Shown piece after piece: positions 11,436-20,756 of a DNA stretch of 64,000 nucleotides. Position 1 is the first letter of the stretch. Each line of letters starts with the position of its first letter. Position numbers and translations under genes: made by a program. This DNA is from Xanthomonas sontii (lineage in GTDB: Bacteria; Pseudomonadota; Gammaproteobacteria; Xanthomonadales; Xanthomonadaceae). Location: contig NZ_CP132342.1 of assembly GCF_040529055.1 (NCBI RefSeq), forward strand, positions 2,044,001-2,108,000. The letters run 5' to 3'. Below the pieces are notes generated by a model. That model was not told the DNA's origin, made no database searches, and was given only the letters and a program-made list of their open reading frames with translations.

Positions 11436-12611
11436 ATGTCCATCCTGCGAATGACCGATCTCGACCTGTCCGGCAAGCGCGTGCTGATCCGGCAAGATCT
11501 GAATGTGCCGATCGACAATGGCCTGATCACCTCCGAGCAGCGCATCCTGGCCTCGGTGCCGACGCTCAAGCACGCGCTGGAACAGGGCGCGGCGGTGATG
11601 GTGACCTCGCATCTGGGCCGGCCCAAGGAAGGCGTGTGGACCCAGGAGGATTCGCTGGAGCCGGTGGCCATCCGCCTGGCTGCGCTGCTCGGCGTCGACG
11701 TGCCGCTGATCCGCGACTGGGTCGATGGCGTGGACGTGCAGCCCGGGCACATCGTGCTGCTGGAGAACTGCCGCATGAACGTCGGCGAGGGCAAGGACGA
11801 CGAGGCCCTGGCGAAAAAGTATGCAGCGCTGTGCGACGTGTTCGTGATGGACGCGTTCGGTACCGCGCACCGTGCGCAGGCGTCCACCCATGGCGTGATC
11901 AAGTTCGCCCCGGTCGCCGCCGGCGGCCCGCTGCTGATGGCGGAGCTGGATGCGCTGGCCAAGGCGCTGGAGCAACCGGCCAAGCCGCTGCTGGCGATCG
12001 TCGCCGGCAGCAAGGTCTCGACCAAGCTGGAGCTGCTGTCCAACCTGGTGGACAAGGTCGATCAGCTGATCGTCGGCGGCGGCATCGCCAACACCTTCAT
12101 CGCCGCGGCCGGGCATGCGGTCGGCAAGTCGCTGTGCGAGCCGGACCTGCTCGACACCGCGCGCAAGATCGTGGCCGATGCCAATGCGCGCGGCGCGGCG
12201 ATCCCGCTGCCCAGCGACGTGGTGGTGGCCAAGCAGTTCATGCCCGACGCCGAGGCCACGGTGAAGGCGGTCACCGATGTCGCCGACGACGACCTGATCC
12301 TGGACATCGGCCCGCAGACCGCTGCGCACTACGCCGAGCTGATCGCCAAGGCCGGTACCGTGGTCTGGAACGGCCCGGTCGGCGTGTTCGAGTTCGACGC
12401 CTTCGGCAAGGGCACCGAGACCCTGGCGCGGGCGATCGCCGCCTCGTCGGCGTTCTCCATCGCCGGCGGCGGCGACACCCTGGCCGCGGTCGACAAGTAC
12501 GGCATCGCCGAGCAGGTCAGCTACATCTCCACCGGCGGCGGCGCGTTCCTGGAGTTCCTGGAAGGCAAGACCCTGCCTGCGGTGGCCGCGCTGCAGGCGC
12601 GCGGCGCGTGA
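11436..12611 (+). CDS. pgk: Phosphoglycerate kinase
   Basis: This 391-residue protein is of typical bacterial PGK length. It transfers the acyl phosphate of 1,3-bisphosphoglycerate to ADP in glycolysis. Visible signatures are the N-terminal [12 protein letters not shown], the substrate-binding TSHLGRP, the [10 protein letters not shown] loop, [14 protein letters not shown] and the C-terminal nucleotide site [11 protein letters not shown]. The ATG at 11436 gives the normal N terminus. The 218 bases before it hold no gene. The stop overlaps the GTG start of a HAD phosphatase gene, so the two are co-translated. A long open frame before the ATG is only a GC-rich artefact. Confidence 0.97.
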   Translation: MSILRMTDLDLSGKRVLIRQDLNVPIDNGLITSEQRILASVPTLKHALEQGAAVMVTSHLGRPKEGVWTQEDSLEPVAIRLAALLGVDVPLIRDWVDGVDVQPGHIVLLENCRMNVGEGKDDEALAKKYAALCDVFVMDAFGTAHRAQASTHGVIKFAPVAAGGPLLMAELDALAKALEQPAKPLLAIVAGSKVSTKLELLSNLVDKVDQLIVGGGIANTFIAAAGHAVGKSLCEPDLLDTARKIVADANARGAAIPLPSDVVVAKQFMPDAEATVKAVTDVADDDLILDIGPQTAAHYAELIAKAGTVVWNGPVGVFEFDAFGKGTETLARAIAASSAFSIAGGGDTLAAVDKYGIAEQVSYISTGGGAFLEFLEGKTLPAVAALQARGA

Positions 12612-13258
12612 GCGCCGCCGACGTCCTGTTCTTCGACCTGGACGGCACCCTGGTCGATTCGGAGGCCGGCATCGTCGGCAGCCTGCGCCATGCCTTCGCC
12701 GAACTGGGCCAACCGCTGCCGACCCCGGCGCAGTTGCGCGCCTGGATCGGCCCGCCGCTGCGCGACAGCTTCCAGCAGCACTTCGGCGGCGATGCGGCGT
12801 TGGTGGAGCAGGCCTTGACGCTGTACCGCAGCCGCTACGACAGCCATGGTTGGCGCGAGCACACGGTGTTCCCGGACATCGGCGCGGCGGTGGAGGCGGT
12901 GGCCATGGCAGGCCATCGTCTGGCGGTGGTGACCTCGAAGAACGAACGCTTCGCGCGGCGCATCGTCGAGCAGTTGCCGTTCGGCACTCGCTTCGAGGAG
13001 ATCGTCGGTGCCAGCGACGACGGCGCGCGGCGGGCCAAGCCGGACCTGATCGCCGAGGCGCTGCGCCGGCTCTCTGTCGTGCCGGCGCAGTGCCGCATGA
13101 TCGGCGACCGGCGCATGGACATCGACGGCGCGCGCCATCACGGCATGCGCAGCATCGGCGTGCTGTGGGGCTTCGGCGATGCCGAGGAACTGCGCCAGGC
13201 CGGCGCCGATGTGCTGGCGCAGTCGCCGGCGCAGTTGCCGGCGCTCGTCGCGGCCTGA
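12608..13258 (+). CDS. HAD-family phosphatase (phosphoglycolate phosphatase-like)
   Basis: This 216-residue protein has all HAD motifs: [12 protein letters not shown] with the nucleophile and acid Asp near the N terminus, VVTSKN as motif II, a Lys in RRAKPD and the metal-binding [13 protein letters not shown] helical cap lies between motifs I and II. The closest types are phosphoglycolate and 5'-nucleotide phosphatases. It starts at GTG in a GTGA overlap with the pgk stop, so translation is coupled to PGK. This may point to clearing a glycolytic side product, such as 2-phosphoglycolate or 2-phospholactate, which is inference. Confidence 0.88.
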   Translation: MSAADVLFFDLDGTLVDSEAGIVGSLRHAFAELGQPLPTPAQLRAWIGPPLRDSFQQHFGGDAALVEQALTLYRSRYDSHGWREHTVFPDIGAAVEAVAMAGHRLAVVTSKNERFARRIVEQLPFGTRFEEIVGASDDGARRAKPDLIAEALRRLSVVPAQCRMIGDRRMDIDGARHHGMRSIGVLWGFGDAEELRQAGADVLAQSPAQLPALVAA

Positions 13259-13495
13259 ATGGGCACGTGCGCCGGTGCGTCCGGCGCACAGGGCGCTGGC
13301 TGCGCATGCTGCGTCGCCTGGCGTGAGCCTGCCCACGCGGTGTCCGCGGGCCGGCGGCTGTTGGCGCGGCATGACCGCATACTGTCCCGCATTGTCCGCT
13401 CGCTATGCCGGACCGCGCGTGCGTCTATGCCGAAATGCCATGCTGTGTGATGGGCGCGTGTGCTAGCTTTGAGCGCTTTTTCCAAGGATGCCATC

Positions 13496-14962
13496 ATGAT
13501 CGAACGCCAGCGCCGCACCAAGATTCTCGCCACCCTCGGTCCGGCCACCGACCCGCCCGGCGTACTCGAGGATCTGTTCCGCGCCGGCGTCAACGTGGTG
13601 CGGTTGAACTTCAGCCACGGCGATCCGTCGGGCCAGGCCAAGCGCGCCGCCGAAGTGCGCGCCGCCGCGGCCCGCGTCGGCGCCGAGATCGGCATCCTCG
13701 CCGACCTGCCCGGTCCGAAGATCCGCATCGAGCGCTTTGCCCAGGGCAAGGTCTCGCTCAAGCTCGGCGACCGCTTCGACCTCATCGCCGACCCCAATGC
13801 CGCGCCGGGCGACGCCAGCCAGGTCGGCGTCAGCTACCTGGGCCTGCCGCAGGACGTGGCGCCGGGCGACGTGCTGCTGCTGGACGATGGCCTGATGCAG
13901 CTGAAGGTGGTCGAGGTGCAGGGCGAGCGCATCGTCACCAGCGTGCTCAACGACGGCGTGTTGTCCGATCGCAAGGGGCTCAACAAGCAGGGCGGCGGCC
14001 TGTCGCTGGGCGCGCTGACCGAGCGCGATAAGGAACTGATCGGCATCGTCGCCAAGATCGGCGTGGACTTCATCGCGGTGTCGTTCTGCCGCAACGCCGA
14101 GGACATGAACGAGGCGCGGCGCATCGCCCGCGCGCACGGCTGCGACGCGGCGCTGGTGTCCAAGATCGAGCGCACCGAGGCGATCGAGAACCTGAGCGAG
14201 ATCGTCGAGGCCTCGGACGTGGTGATGGTCGCGCGTGGCGACCTGGGCGTGGAAATCGGCGACGCCGAGCTGCCGGGCCTGCAGAAGAAGATCATCAAGG
14301 AATCGCTGGCGCAGAACAAAGTGGTGATCACCGCCACGCAGATGCTGCAGTCGATGGTGGAAAGCCCGATCCCGACCCGCGCCGAAGTGCTGGACGTGGC
14401 CAACTCGGTGATCGACGGCACCGACGCGGTGATGCTGTCGGCCGAGAGCGCCGCCGGCGCCTATCCGATCCGCGCGGTCGAGGCGATGGCGCGCATCTGC
14501 CTGGGCGCCGAGCGCCAGTTCGAGACCGAAACCGACTTCGGCATGGCCCCGCGCAACCTCGAGCGCGCCGACCAGGCCATCGCCATGGCGACGATGTTCC
14601 TGTCCCAGCACGTGGGCGTGCGCGCGATCGTGGCGATGACCGAATCCGGCGGCACCCCGCGCTACCTGTCGCGCTTCCGCGCCAAGGCGCCGATCTTCGC
14701 GGTGACCCGCCACGACGGCGCGCGCCGGCACATGGCGATGATGCGCGACGTGTTCCCGATCAACTTCGACAGTCGCGGCCTGACCCCGCGCGAGGCCGCG
14801 CGCGGCGCGATCCGCGTGCTGGTCGAAGCCGGCCTGCTGGCGCCGGGCGACCGCGTGGTGTTCACCAGCGGCGAGCACATGGAAACCCACGGCGCGACCA
14901 ACACCCTGCGCCTGCTCGAGGTCGGCCCGGACGGCCGTGCCAGCGGCCTGGGCGAACTCTGA
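13496..14962 (+). CDS. pyk: Pyruvate kinase
   Basis: This 488-residue protein converts phosphoenolpyruvate and ADP to pyruvate and ATP, the last step of glycolysis. Signatures include RTKILATLGPA and VVRLNFSHG near the N terminus, ADLPGPKIR, the catalytic-lysine and metal region VSKIERTEAIEN followed by VARGDLGVE, and ATQMLQSM. The C-terminal allosteric domain is present and contains TESGGTPRYLSRFR. The ATG at 13496 has AAGGA at 13484-13488. The 237 bases upstream include the only likely promoter region. It is separate from the pgk-HAD unit. Confidence 0.97.
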   Translation: MIERQRRTKILATLGPATDPPGVLEDLFRAGVNVVRLNFSHGDPSGQAKRAAEVRAAAARVGAEIGILADLPGPKIRIERFAQGKVSLKLGDRFDLIADPNAAPGDASQVGVSYLGLPQDVAPGDVLLLDDGLMQLKVVEVQGERIVTSVLNDGVLSDRKGLNKQGGGLSLGALTERDKELIGIVAKIGVDFIAVSFCRNAEDMNEARRIARAHGCDAALVSKIERTEAIENLSEIVEASDVVMVARGDLGVEIGDAELPGLQKKIIKESLAQNKVVITATQMLQSMVESPIPTRAEVLDVANSVIDGTDAVMLSAESAAGAYPIRAVEAMARICLGAERQFETETDFGMAPRNLERADQAIAMATMFLSQHVGVRAIVAMTESGGTPRYLSRFRAKAPIFAVTRHDGARRHMAMMRDVFPINFDSRGLTPREAARGAIRVLVEAGLLAPGDRVVFTSGEHMETHGATNTLRLLEVGPDGRASGLGEL

Positions 14963-14969
14963 AGGACGC

Positions 14970-14995
14970 GGCGCGGCGGCTCCGGCCGCCGCGCC
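14970..14995 (+). terminator. Strong GC hairpin after pyk
   Basis: An 11-bp perfect stem (14970-14980 with 14985-14995) with a TCCG loop lies 7 bases past the pyk stop. It lacks a T tract, so it is a possible terminator or 3'-end stabiliser. Confidence 0.45.
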
Positions 14996-15067
14996 GTCGG
15001 CAATACCTGTTCGATCGCGCATGGAACGGCGCGGCGCCCTCCCGTTCCCTGATCGTGCGACACCCCC

Positions 15068-16477
15068 ATGACGTCCCCAAGCGCGCACGCCGAACTCGGG
15101 CTGGACCTGCCCGAGCGCCCCGGCACGCATTGCCTTGAACACCTGATCCAGGCCTCGGCCACGCGCGAGCTGGTGGTCACCGAGGATATCCGCGACCGCC
15201 GCGGCATCCTGCTCGTCGCCAAGGGCCAGCGCATCAACGCCGGCCTGCGCGAGCGCCTGATCGCGCGGCGCCTGCTGCGTCCGCTGGAATCCTCGCTGGC
15301 GTTCTGCGAGGAACTGCGCCCGAGCGAAGTGCAGCTGGCCGCGCAGCGCGAACTGGACGAACACCCGCACCTGCGGCAGTTGCTGGGCGAGCAGGCGCAG
15401 CCGGTGATGGCCATGCTGGCCCGCGCCCGCACGCTGGGCGCGCCGGGCACCTTGCTGACCACCCTCGGCCAGACCCGGCCGGCCGCGTTCTCGCACGCGG
15501 TGCGGGTGGCGATGCTGGTGTCCTGGCTGGCGGCGCTGCTGTCGCGCTCGGATGCGGCGATGCGCGAGGCCGCGGAAGTCGGCCTGCTGCACGATCTCGG
15601 CGAGATGTACGTGGATCCGGTGGTGCTGGAGATTCCCGAGGCGCAGCAGGACTTCGCGCAGTGGCGCATGCGCTGCGTGCACCCGGTGATCAGCGCCGCG
15701 CTGCTGGGCGAATCCGGCGTGTACTCGGCGCAGCAGGCCGCGGCCGCACGCGAGCACCACGAACGCATCGACGGCTCCGGCTATCCGGTCGGCGCGTCGG
15801 CGCTGTCGCCGTTGGGCCGGTTGATCTCCTGTGCCGAAGCGCTGGATGGGTTGTTCGAACGCGAGCAGGGCCATGCGCAGGCGCTGGCGCGGATGCGCAT
15901 CGCGCTGCGCGTGGTGCCCGGACAGTTCCCGCGCGACGTCGTCGACCTGCTGACCGAGCGCCTGCGCGACTGCGCGCTGGAACAGGCGCCGGCGCACGAT
16001 CCGCAGCACCTGCGCGAGGTGGTGGCGGCCTTGCTCGACGGCCTGGAGCGGGCGCGCGACGAGGCGTTGCGGCTGCAGCGCGGCGGCGACCTGCGCGAGG
16101 ACGAGCGCGCGGCCTTGCAGCATCTGCTGCTGTTGATCGTGGGCTACATCATGGCCATCCACGATTCCGGCGCCGGCAAGATGGTCGAGCAACTGCCGTG
16201 GCTGATCGCTGCGCCGGAAGCGGCCGAGGAAGTCGACCGCGTCTGCTGCGAACTGCGCTGGCAGCTGCCGGGGCTGCGCCACCACGCCGCGTTGCTGGCG
16301 CACCGCCGCGCGCGCAGTGCCGACGACTGGCAGCCCTTGCTCGATGCGCTCGACATCGCCTTGCCGACAGCGCAGGGCGCGCCTGCGCCGGTGCCGGCCC
16401 TGGACGCCGCGCCGCTGCAGACCGCGCAGGCCGAAGAAGAGGCGCAGTGTGACGCAATGACGGATGCACTTGGCTGA
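15068..16477 (+). CDS. HD-GYP domain protein, probable cyclic-di-GMP phosphodiesterase
   Basis: This 469-residue cytoplasmic protein has the HD pair at residues 175-176 (LLHDLGEMY) and the distal signature REHHERIDGSGYP, which supplies further metal-binding histidines and the GYP motif. The N-terminal roughly 110 residues include a short block (LVVTEDIRDRRGILLVAKGQRIN) often found before HD-GYP domains. The C-terminal roughly 180 residues are helical. HD-GYP enzymes hydrolyse c-di-GMP to GMP and control virulence and motility in xanthomonads. It lacks an obvious receiver domain, so the input signal is unknown. It sits between pyk and fba on the same strand. Confidence 0.88.
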   Translation: MTSPSAHAELGLDLPERPGTHCLEHLIQASATRELVVTEDIRDRRGILLVAKGQRINAGLRERLIARRLLRPLESSLAFCEELRPSEVQLAAQRELDEHPHLRQLLGEQAQPVMAMLARARTLGAPGTLLTTLGQTRPAAFSHAVRVAMLVSWLAALLSRSDAAMREAAEVGLLHDLGEMYVDPVVLEIPEAQQDFAQWRMRCVHPVISAALLGESGVYSAQQAAAAREHHERIDGSGYPVGASALSPLGRLISCAEALDGLFEREQGHAQALARMRIALRVVPGQFPRDVVDLLTERLRDCALEQAPAHDPQHLREVVAALLDGLERARDEALRLQRGGDLREDERAALQHLLLLIVGYIMAIHDSGAGKMVEQLPWLIAAPEAAEEVDRVCCELRWQLPGLRHHAALLAHRRARSADDWQPLLDALDIALPTAQGAPAPVPALDAAPLQTAQAEEEAQCDAMTDALG

Positions 16478-16556
16478 CGTGCCGGGAACATGCACGGTCT
16501 ACGCCTGTAACCGCTTGCAATCCCCGCGGTAACGGAATGCATGCAGGCCGGCCCGG

Positions 16557-16562
16557 TATAAT
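16557..16562 (+). promoter_or_regulatory. Perfect -10 box upstream of fba
   Basis: TATAAT lies 34 bases before the aldolase ATG and is the best -10 match in the glycolytic region. The -35 region at about 16534-16540 is poor. Confidence 0.6.
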
Positions 16563-16595
16563 GGGCGTTCCCCCGCTGCAGCCATCAGGAACCGT

Positions 16596-17600
16596 ATGAG
16601 CATCGAACAGCTTGCCGAAACCGCACAGGCAATGGTCGCCCCGGGCAAGGGCATCATCGCGATCGACGAATCCACCAGCACCATCGCCAAGCGCTTCGCC
16701 GGCGTGGGCATCGAGAATGTCGAAGAGAACCGCCGTGCCTACCGCGAGCTGCTGCTGACCACGCCCAAGCTGAGCGACCACATCTCCGGCGCGATCCTGT
16801 ACGACGAGACGATCCGCCAGAAGACCAAGGACGGCGTACCGTTCGCCAAGTACATGGCCGAGCACGGCATCATCCCCGGCATCAAGGTCGACAAGGGCAC
16901 GCATCCGCTGGCCGGCATGCCGGGCGAACTGATCACCGAAGGCCTCGACGGCCTGCGTGCGCGCCTGGAGGAGTACTACAAGCTCGGCGCGCGCTTCGCC
17001 AAGTGGCGTGCGGTCATCACCATCGGCGAGGACATCCCGTCGGGCGTGTGCATCGAGACCAACGCGCATGCGCTGGCCCGTTATGCCGCGCTGTGCCAGG
17101 AGCAGGGCCTGGTGCCGATGGTGGAGCCGGAAGTGCTGATGGACGGCGACCACGACATCGAGACCTGCTACGAGGTCACCGAAGCCACGCTGCGTTCGCT
17201 GTTCGGCGCGCTGTACGAGCAGAACGTGGTCCTGGAAGGCACCATCCTCAAGGCCTCGATGGTCATCGCCGGCAAGGACTGCGACGAGCAGGCCAGTGTC
17301 GAGGAAGTGGCCGAGTCCACCGTGATGTGCCTCAAGAGCACTGTGCCGGCGATCCTGCCGGGCATCGTGTTCCTGTCCGGCGGTCAGACCGACGAGCAGT
17401 CCACCGCGCACCTCAACGCGATGAACCAGCTCGGTAACCTGCCGTGGCCGCTGAGCTTCTCCTACGGCCGCGCCATGCAGCAGGCCGCGCTGAAGCTGTG
17501 GGCGCAGGACATGAAGGGCAATTTCGCCAAGGCACAGCAGGTGGTGTACGAGCGCGCCAAGGAAAACGGCCTGGCCGCGCTGGGCAAGTGGCAGGGCTGA
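16596..17600 (+). CDS. Fructose-bisphosphate aldolase, class I
   Basis: This 334-residue protein is an animal/plant-like class I aldolase that cleaves fructose 1,6-bisphosphate through a lysine Schiff base and needs no metal. Evidence is the N-terminal GKGIIAIDEST, KWRAVI, the MVEPEVLMDGDHD block, and the Schiff-base segment EGTILKASMV with Lys at residue 219. The C-terminal PWPLSFSYGRAMQ also fits. The class I type, rather than the zinc class II enzyme, is characteristic of xanthomonads. It has its own promoter and a strong terminator, so it is monocistronic. Confidence 0.95.
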   Translation: MSIEQLAETAQAMVAPGKGIIAIDESTSTIAKRFAGVGIENVEENRRAYRELLLTTPKLSDHISGAILYDETIRQKTKDGVPFAKYMAEHGIIPGIKVDKGTHPLAGMPGELITEGLDGLRARLEEYYKLGARFAKWRAVITIGEDIPSGVCIETNAHALARYAALCQEQGLVPMVEPEVLMDGDHDIETCYEVTEATLRSLFGALYEQNVVLEGTILKASMVIAGKDCDEQASVEEVAESTVMCLKSTVPAILPGIVFLSGGQTDEQSTAHLNAMNQLGNLPWPLSFSYGRAMQQAALKLWAQDMKGNFAKAQQVVYERAKENGLAALGKWQG

Positions 17601-17631
17601 TCGGCCCCGACATCGCCTTAGAGGAGAGAAG

Positions 17632-17656
17632 AACGCCGGCATCGCCGGCGTTTTTC
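17632..17656 (+). terminator. Rho-independent terminator of fba
   Basis: A 9-bp perfect stem (17632-17640 with 17644-17652) is followed by T residues, 31 bases past the aldolase stop. Confidence 0.85.
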
Positions 17657-17748
17657 GTTTCGGGGCCATCGTGTTGCGGGAGCCGGCAGCGGAGCTTGCG
17701 CACTGGTGGCCAGGCCGCAGGGCGCTTCGGCGAGGCACGCCGACGCGC

Positions 17749-18432
17749 TCAGGGTGCGATCGCCGCCGGTGCGTGGAAGCGATAGCCGCTGTTGCGCAAG
17801 GTCTTCACCGGCAGCGGGCGTCCGCTGATCTCCTCCACGCGGCGCCGCAGGCGGTACATCTGCGTGTCCAGCCGCCGCCGGTCGTACTCGAGGAAGTTCA
17901 CCCCCAGCCCCTCGGCGATCTCGCGGTGGCCCACGCTCTCGCCGGCATGGCGCATCAGGCAGGCCAGCACCAGCAGATCCTGGCGCGACAGCGGCACCGG
18001 CGGCGCGTTGGGAACGTTCAGGCGTGCGGCAGCCAGTTCCAGGACCCAGCGCGCCGCCGGTGGCGGCAGGGCCAGGCGCCGGCCCAGCGACGCCAGGGTG
18101 GCGGCGAGTTCGTCCAGATCGACGCCCTTGCCCAGGTAGTGGTCCACGCCGAGTTCCAGTCCCGCGATGCGGTCGCTGGCGGTGTTGCGTGCACTGAACA
18201 CCACGATGCCCAGCCGATGGCCGGCACGCCGCAGTTCACTGACCAGTTCCAGGCCGCTGCCGTCGGGAAGACCGACGTCGATCACGGCCATGGTGTGGCG
18301 CGCCGGATCGAATCGTTGCCGGAAGCCGGCGATGCTGTCCACGCAGACGGCGATATAGCCCAGATCCTGCAGGAACTCGCCGAGTTCTTCGCACAGCACC
18401 GGCTCGTCCTCGAGCAGGATCACCTCGGACAT
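17749..18432 (-). CDS. OmpR-family response regulator
   Basis: This 227-residue protein has a receiver domain (residues 1-120) with an acidic pocket LLEDE and a phosphoacceptor Asp at residue 52 (AVIDVGLPDG). A winged-helix DNA-binding domain at 135-225 ends in VKTLRNSGYRF. The usual conserved lysine region reads LGKGVD. It is divergent from the histidine kinase gene at 18500, 67 bases away, so the pair probably shares a control region. The neighbouring large two-partner secretion locus is a candidate target, but that is only a positional inference. Confidence 0.9.
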   Translation of the reverse strand: MSEVILLEDEPVLCEELGEFLQDLGYIAVCVDSIAGFRQRFDPARHTMAVIDVGLPDGSGLELVSELRRAGHRLGIVVFSARNTASDRIAGLELGVDHYLGKGVDLDELAATLASLGRRLALPPPAARWVLELAAARLNVPNAPPVPLSRQDLLVLACLMRHAGESVGHREIAEGLGVNFLEYDRRRLDTQMYRLRRRVEEISGRPLPVKTLRNSGYRFHAPAAIAP

Positions 18433-18499
18433 GGAGTCGCGTCCTCGCGCAGTGCGGTTTGCTGTAACGTCATCGGCTGGCAAGGGTGCGGTATGGCGA

Positions 18500-20566
18500 A
18501 TGATGGCGCAATGGTGGCGCTGGCTGGTGGGCGCATGGCTTGTGGTGGGCGTGGCCGTGGCCGCCGACGCGGCGCCATCCCCGGTCGCGGCGCTGCCGTT
18601 GACCAGCGCGCACCAGGATGCGAGCGGGTATCTGCAGCGCCTGGACGATCCGCACGGCCGACTGGACGTGGTGCAGGCCGCCGCCGCGACCGGCTGGACC
18701 CGGCTGCCCGACGGCCTCAACGCGGGATTCGCCGACGGTGCCGTGTGGCTGCGCCTGCCTGTTCATGTCCAGAGTGTACCGCCCGGCGGCTGGATGATGC
18801 GATTGAGCAATGCCTTGCTCGACGACGTGCAGGCCTACGTGCGGCCCGAGGGCGGCGCCTGGCGCGCGCTGGGGGACAGCGGCGAACGCGTGCCGCGGCG
18901 CGATTGGCCGGTGGACTACCGCAGCCCGGTCTTCCAGTTCGCGCCAACGCATGCGGGCGATTACGAGGTGCTGCTGCGGTTGCGCAGCAAGAACGCGTTG
19001 GTCACCCGTCTGGACGTCTGGCAACGGCTGCCGTTCGATAACCACTCGCGGCGCGAGGGGCTGCAGTTCGGCCTGTATTTCGGCTTCTACCTGTTGCTGC
19101 TGTGCCTGCACGTGTTGTTCTGGCTCGCCACGCGCGCGCGCATGAGTGGCCTGTTCGTGGCCTATCTCGGCGGCTGCGTGTTCAACGAAGCGATGTCCAT
19201 CGGCCTGGTGCAGCAGGTCACCGGCATGCCGATGGCGTGGAGCGACACGCTGTTGGGCATCAGCATCGCCTGCAGTCTGCCGGTGGGATTCCAGGTCGCC
19301 AGCCGGCAACTGAACCTGCGCGCCTTTCATCCGCGGCTGGTGCGTTGGGGCACACGTCTGCTGTGGGCGGTCGCGTTGGGGTGCGCCGTGTTCGTGCTCG
19401 CCGGCCACTACGCCTGGGGCATGCAGCCGGTGCAGTCGCTGGGTCTGCTGGAAATCCTGCTGCTGGCGGGGCTGGGCCTGCACCTGCTGTGGCGCCGCTA
19501 TCGGCCGGCGCTGTTCTTCGTGCTCGCGTTCTTTCCGTTCTATCTGGGGGTGATGTTGGGCTTCCTGCGCAACCTCGGATTCGTCCCGGTCAATGCGTGG
19601 ACCCAGTACGCCACCACGTTCGGCACCATGCTGCACATGACGCTGCTGAGCGTGTTCCTCATCGGTCGTTACGAGCGGCAGCGCCGATTGCGCGAACGGC
19701 GGCATGCCGAGGCCGCGGTGGCACTCGCGCGCAGACACGGTCTGGCGCTGGAGCGTGACGTGGCCTTGCGCACCGCAGAGCTGCGCAACGAAATCGGCAG
19801 GCGGCAGGCGCTGGAGAACGACCTGCGCGGCTTGCTGCAGACCGAGCGCAAGGTCATGCAGGAGCAACGCGATTTCGTGGCGATGGTGTCGCACGAGTTC
19901 CGCACGCCGCTGGCCGTCATCATGACTTCGGCGCAACAGCTGGCGCGCAAGCTGGATGCGCCGCCGGAACGCAATCGCGTGCGCTGCGGCAACATCCGCG
20001 ACGCGGCGCAACGGCTGCTGGCGCTGGTGGACGAGTATCTCGCCGACGACCGCATGGGCGAGGCGGCTTCGGAACTGCGGCTGCAGCCGTGCGCCCTGCG
20101 CGTCCTGCTCGACGACCTGTGCGGTGACTTCCCGCCGCAGCGCGTGGTCTGCGAGGTTCTCACCGACGACGACGGTCTGCTCACCGATACCGGACTGCTG
20201 CGGGTGGCCGTGCGCAACCTGCTCGCCAATGCCGACCGCCATTGCCCGGCGGGCATGGCCATCCGCGTGCGCGTCCGCGGCAGTGCCGGAGGGCTGCGGC
20301 TGGAGGTCGCCAATCCGGGCGAACGCATCGCGCCTGCCGAACGCGAGCGGCTGTTCCAGAAGTACTACCGCGGCGAAAGCGCGCGGCATGCGCCGGGCGC
20401 GGGGCTCGGTCTGTACCTGGTGCGGCGCATCGCCGAGCGTCTTGGGGGATGGGTCGGCCTGGCCAGGCAGGCACCCGACGAGTCGGTCTGCTTCGTATTG
20501 CTGCTGCCGCGCCGCCCGGATGCACAGCTCGCAGTGTCGCGCGTGCCGCCGGCGACGGATGCCTGA
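18500..20566 (+). CDS. 7TM-DISM sensor histidine kinase
   Basis: This 688-residue protein has a signal/membrane segment at the start, an extracytoplasmic 7TMR-DISMED2-like jelly roll (about 35-175, GAVWLRLPVHV), seven membrane helices (about 185-400), a short coiled coil, then HisKA with the phosphoacceptor His at residue 465 (MVSHEFRTPL) and an ATPase domain with RNLLANADRH and GAGLGLYLV. DISMED2 domains are thought to bind carbohydrates. I chose the ATG at 18500 (18503 also possible), because an upstream in-frame ATG overlaps the start of the response regulator gene. It should phosphorylate the divergently encoded regulator. Confidence 0.9.
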   Translation: MMAQWWRWLVGAWLVVGVAVAADAAPSPVAALPLTSAHQDASGYLQRLDDPHGRLDVVQAAAATGWTRLPDGLNAGFADGAVWLRLPVHVQSVPPGGWMMRLSNALLDDVQAYVRPEGGAWRALGDSGERVPRRDWPVDYRSPVFQFAPTHAGDYEVLLRLRSKNALVTRLDVWQRLPFDNHSRREGLQFGLYFGFYLLLLCLHVLFWLATRARMSGLFVAYLGGCVFNEAMSIGLVQQVTGMPMAWSDTLLGISIACSLPVGFQVASRQLNLRAFHPRLVRWGTRLLWAVALGCAVFVLAGHYAWGMQPVQSLGLLEILLLAGLGLHLLWRRYRPALFFVLAFFPFYLGVMLGFLRNLGFVPVNAWTQYATTFGTMLHMTLLSVFLIGRYERQRRLRERRHAEAAVALARRHGLALERDVALRTAELRNEIGRRQALENDLRGLLQTERKVMQEQRDFVAMVSHEFRTPLAVIMTSAQQLARKLDAPPERNRVRCGNIRDAAQRLLALVDEYLADDRMGEAASELRLQPCALRVLLDDLCGDFPPQRVVCEVLTDDDGLLTDTGLLRVAVRNLLANADRHCPAGMAIRVRVRGSAGGLRLEVANPGERIAPAERERLFQKYYRGESARHAPGAGLGLYLVRRIAERLGGWVGLARQAPDESVCFVLLLPRRPDAQLAVSRVPPATDA

Positions 20567-20712
20567 TCGCAGGCGGCCGTGCGTATCCCGACGCCCGCTC
20601 TGCGCCAACAGCAAAAACAATCGGGCGCGGCGGCGACCGATCGCCGCGCGTTCGTGCAGAGAGCCCGGTGCCGATTCGTGTGCCGGCGAGGGCCGTGACG
20701 AAAGCGGTGCCA

Positions 20713-20749
20713 TGACCCGACGACACCGCCGCGCGGTGTCGTCAGGTCA
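20713..20749. terminator. Hairpin between convergent kinase and exoprotein genes
   Basis: A long stem with outer TGACC/GGTCA and an inner 11-bp perfect arm lies in the 190-base gap between two converging genes. It is well placed to end both transcripts, but the T tracts are short. Confidence 0.55.
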
Positions 20750-20756
20750 TTCCCGG

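Noticed and set aside
13463..16495. A 1,010-codon minus-strand frame
   Set aside because: Antisense of pyk and the HD-GYP gene; His/Arg-rich without motifs.
17671..19041. A 456-codon plus-strand frame over the response regulator
   Set aside because: Antisense of the regulator continuing in a wrong frame of the kinase.
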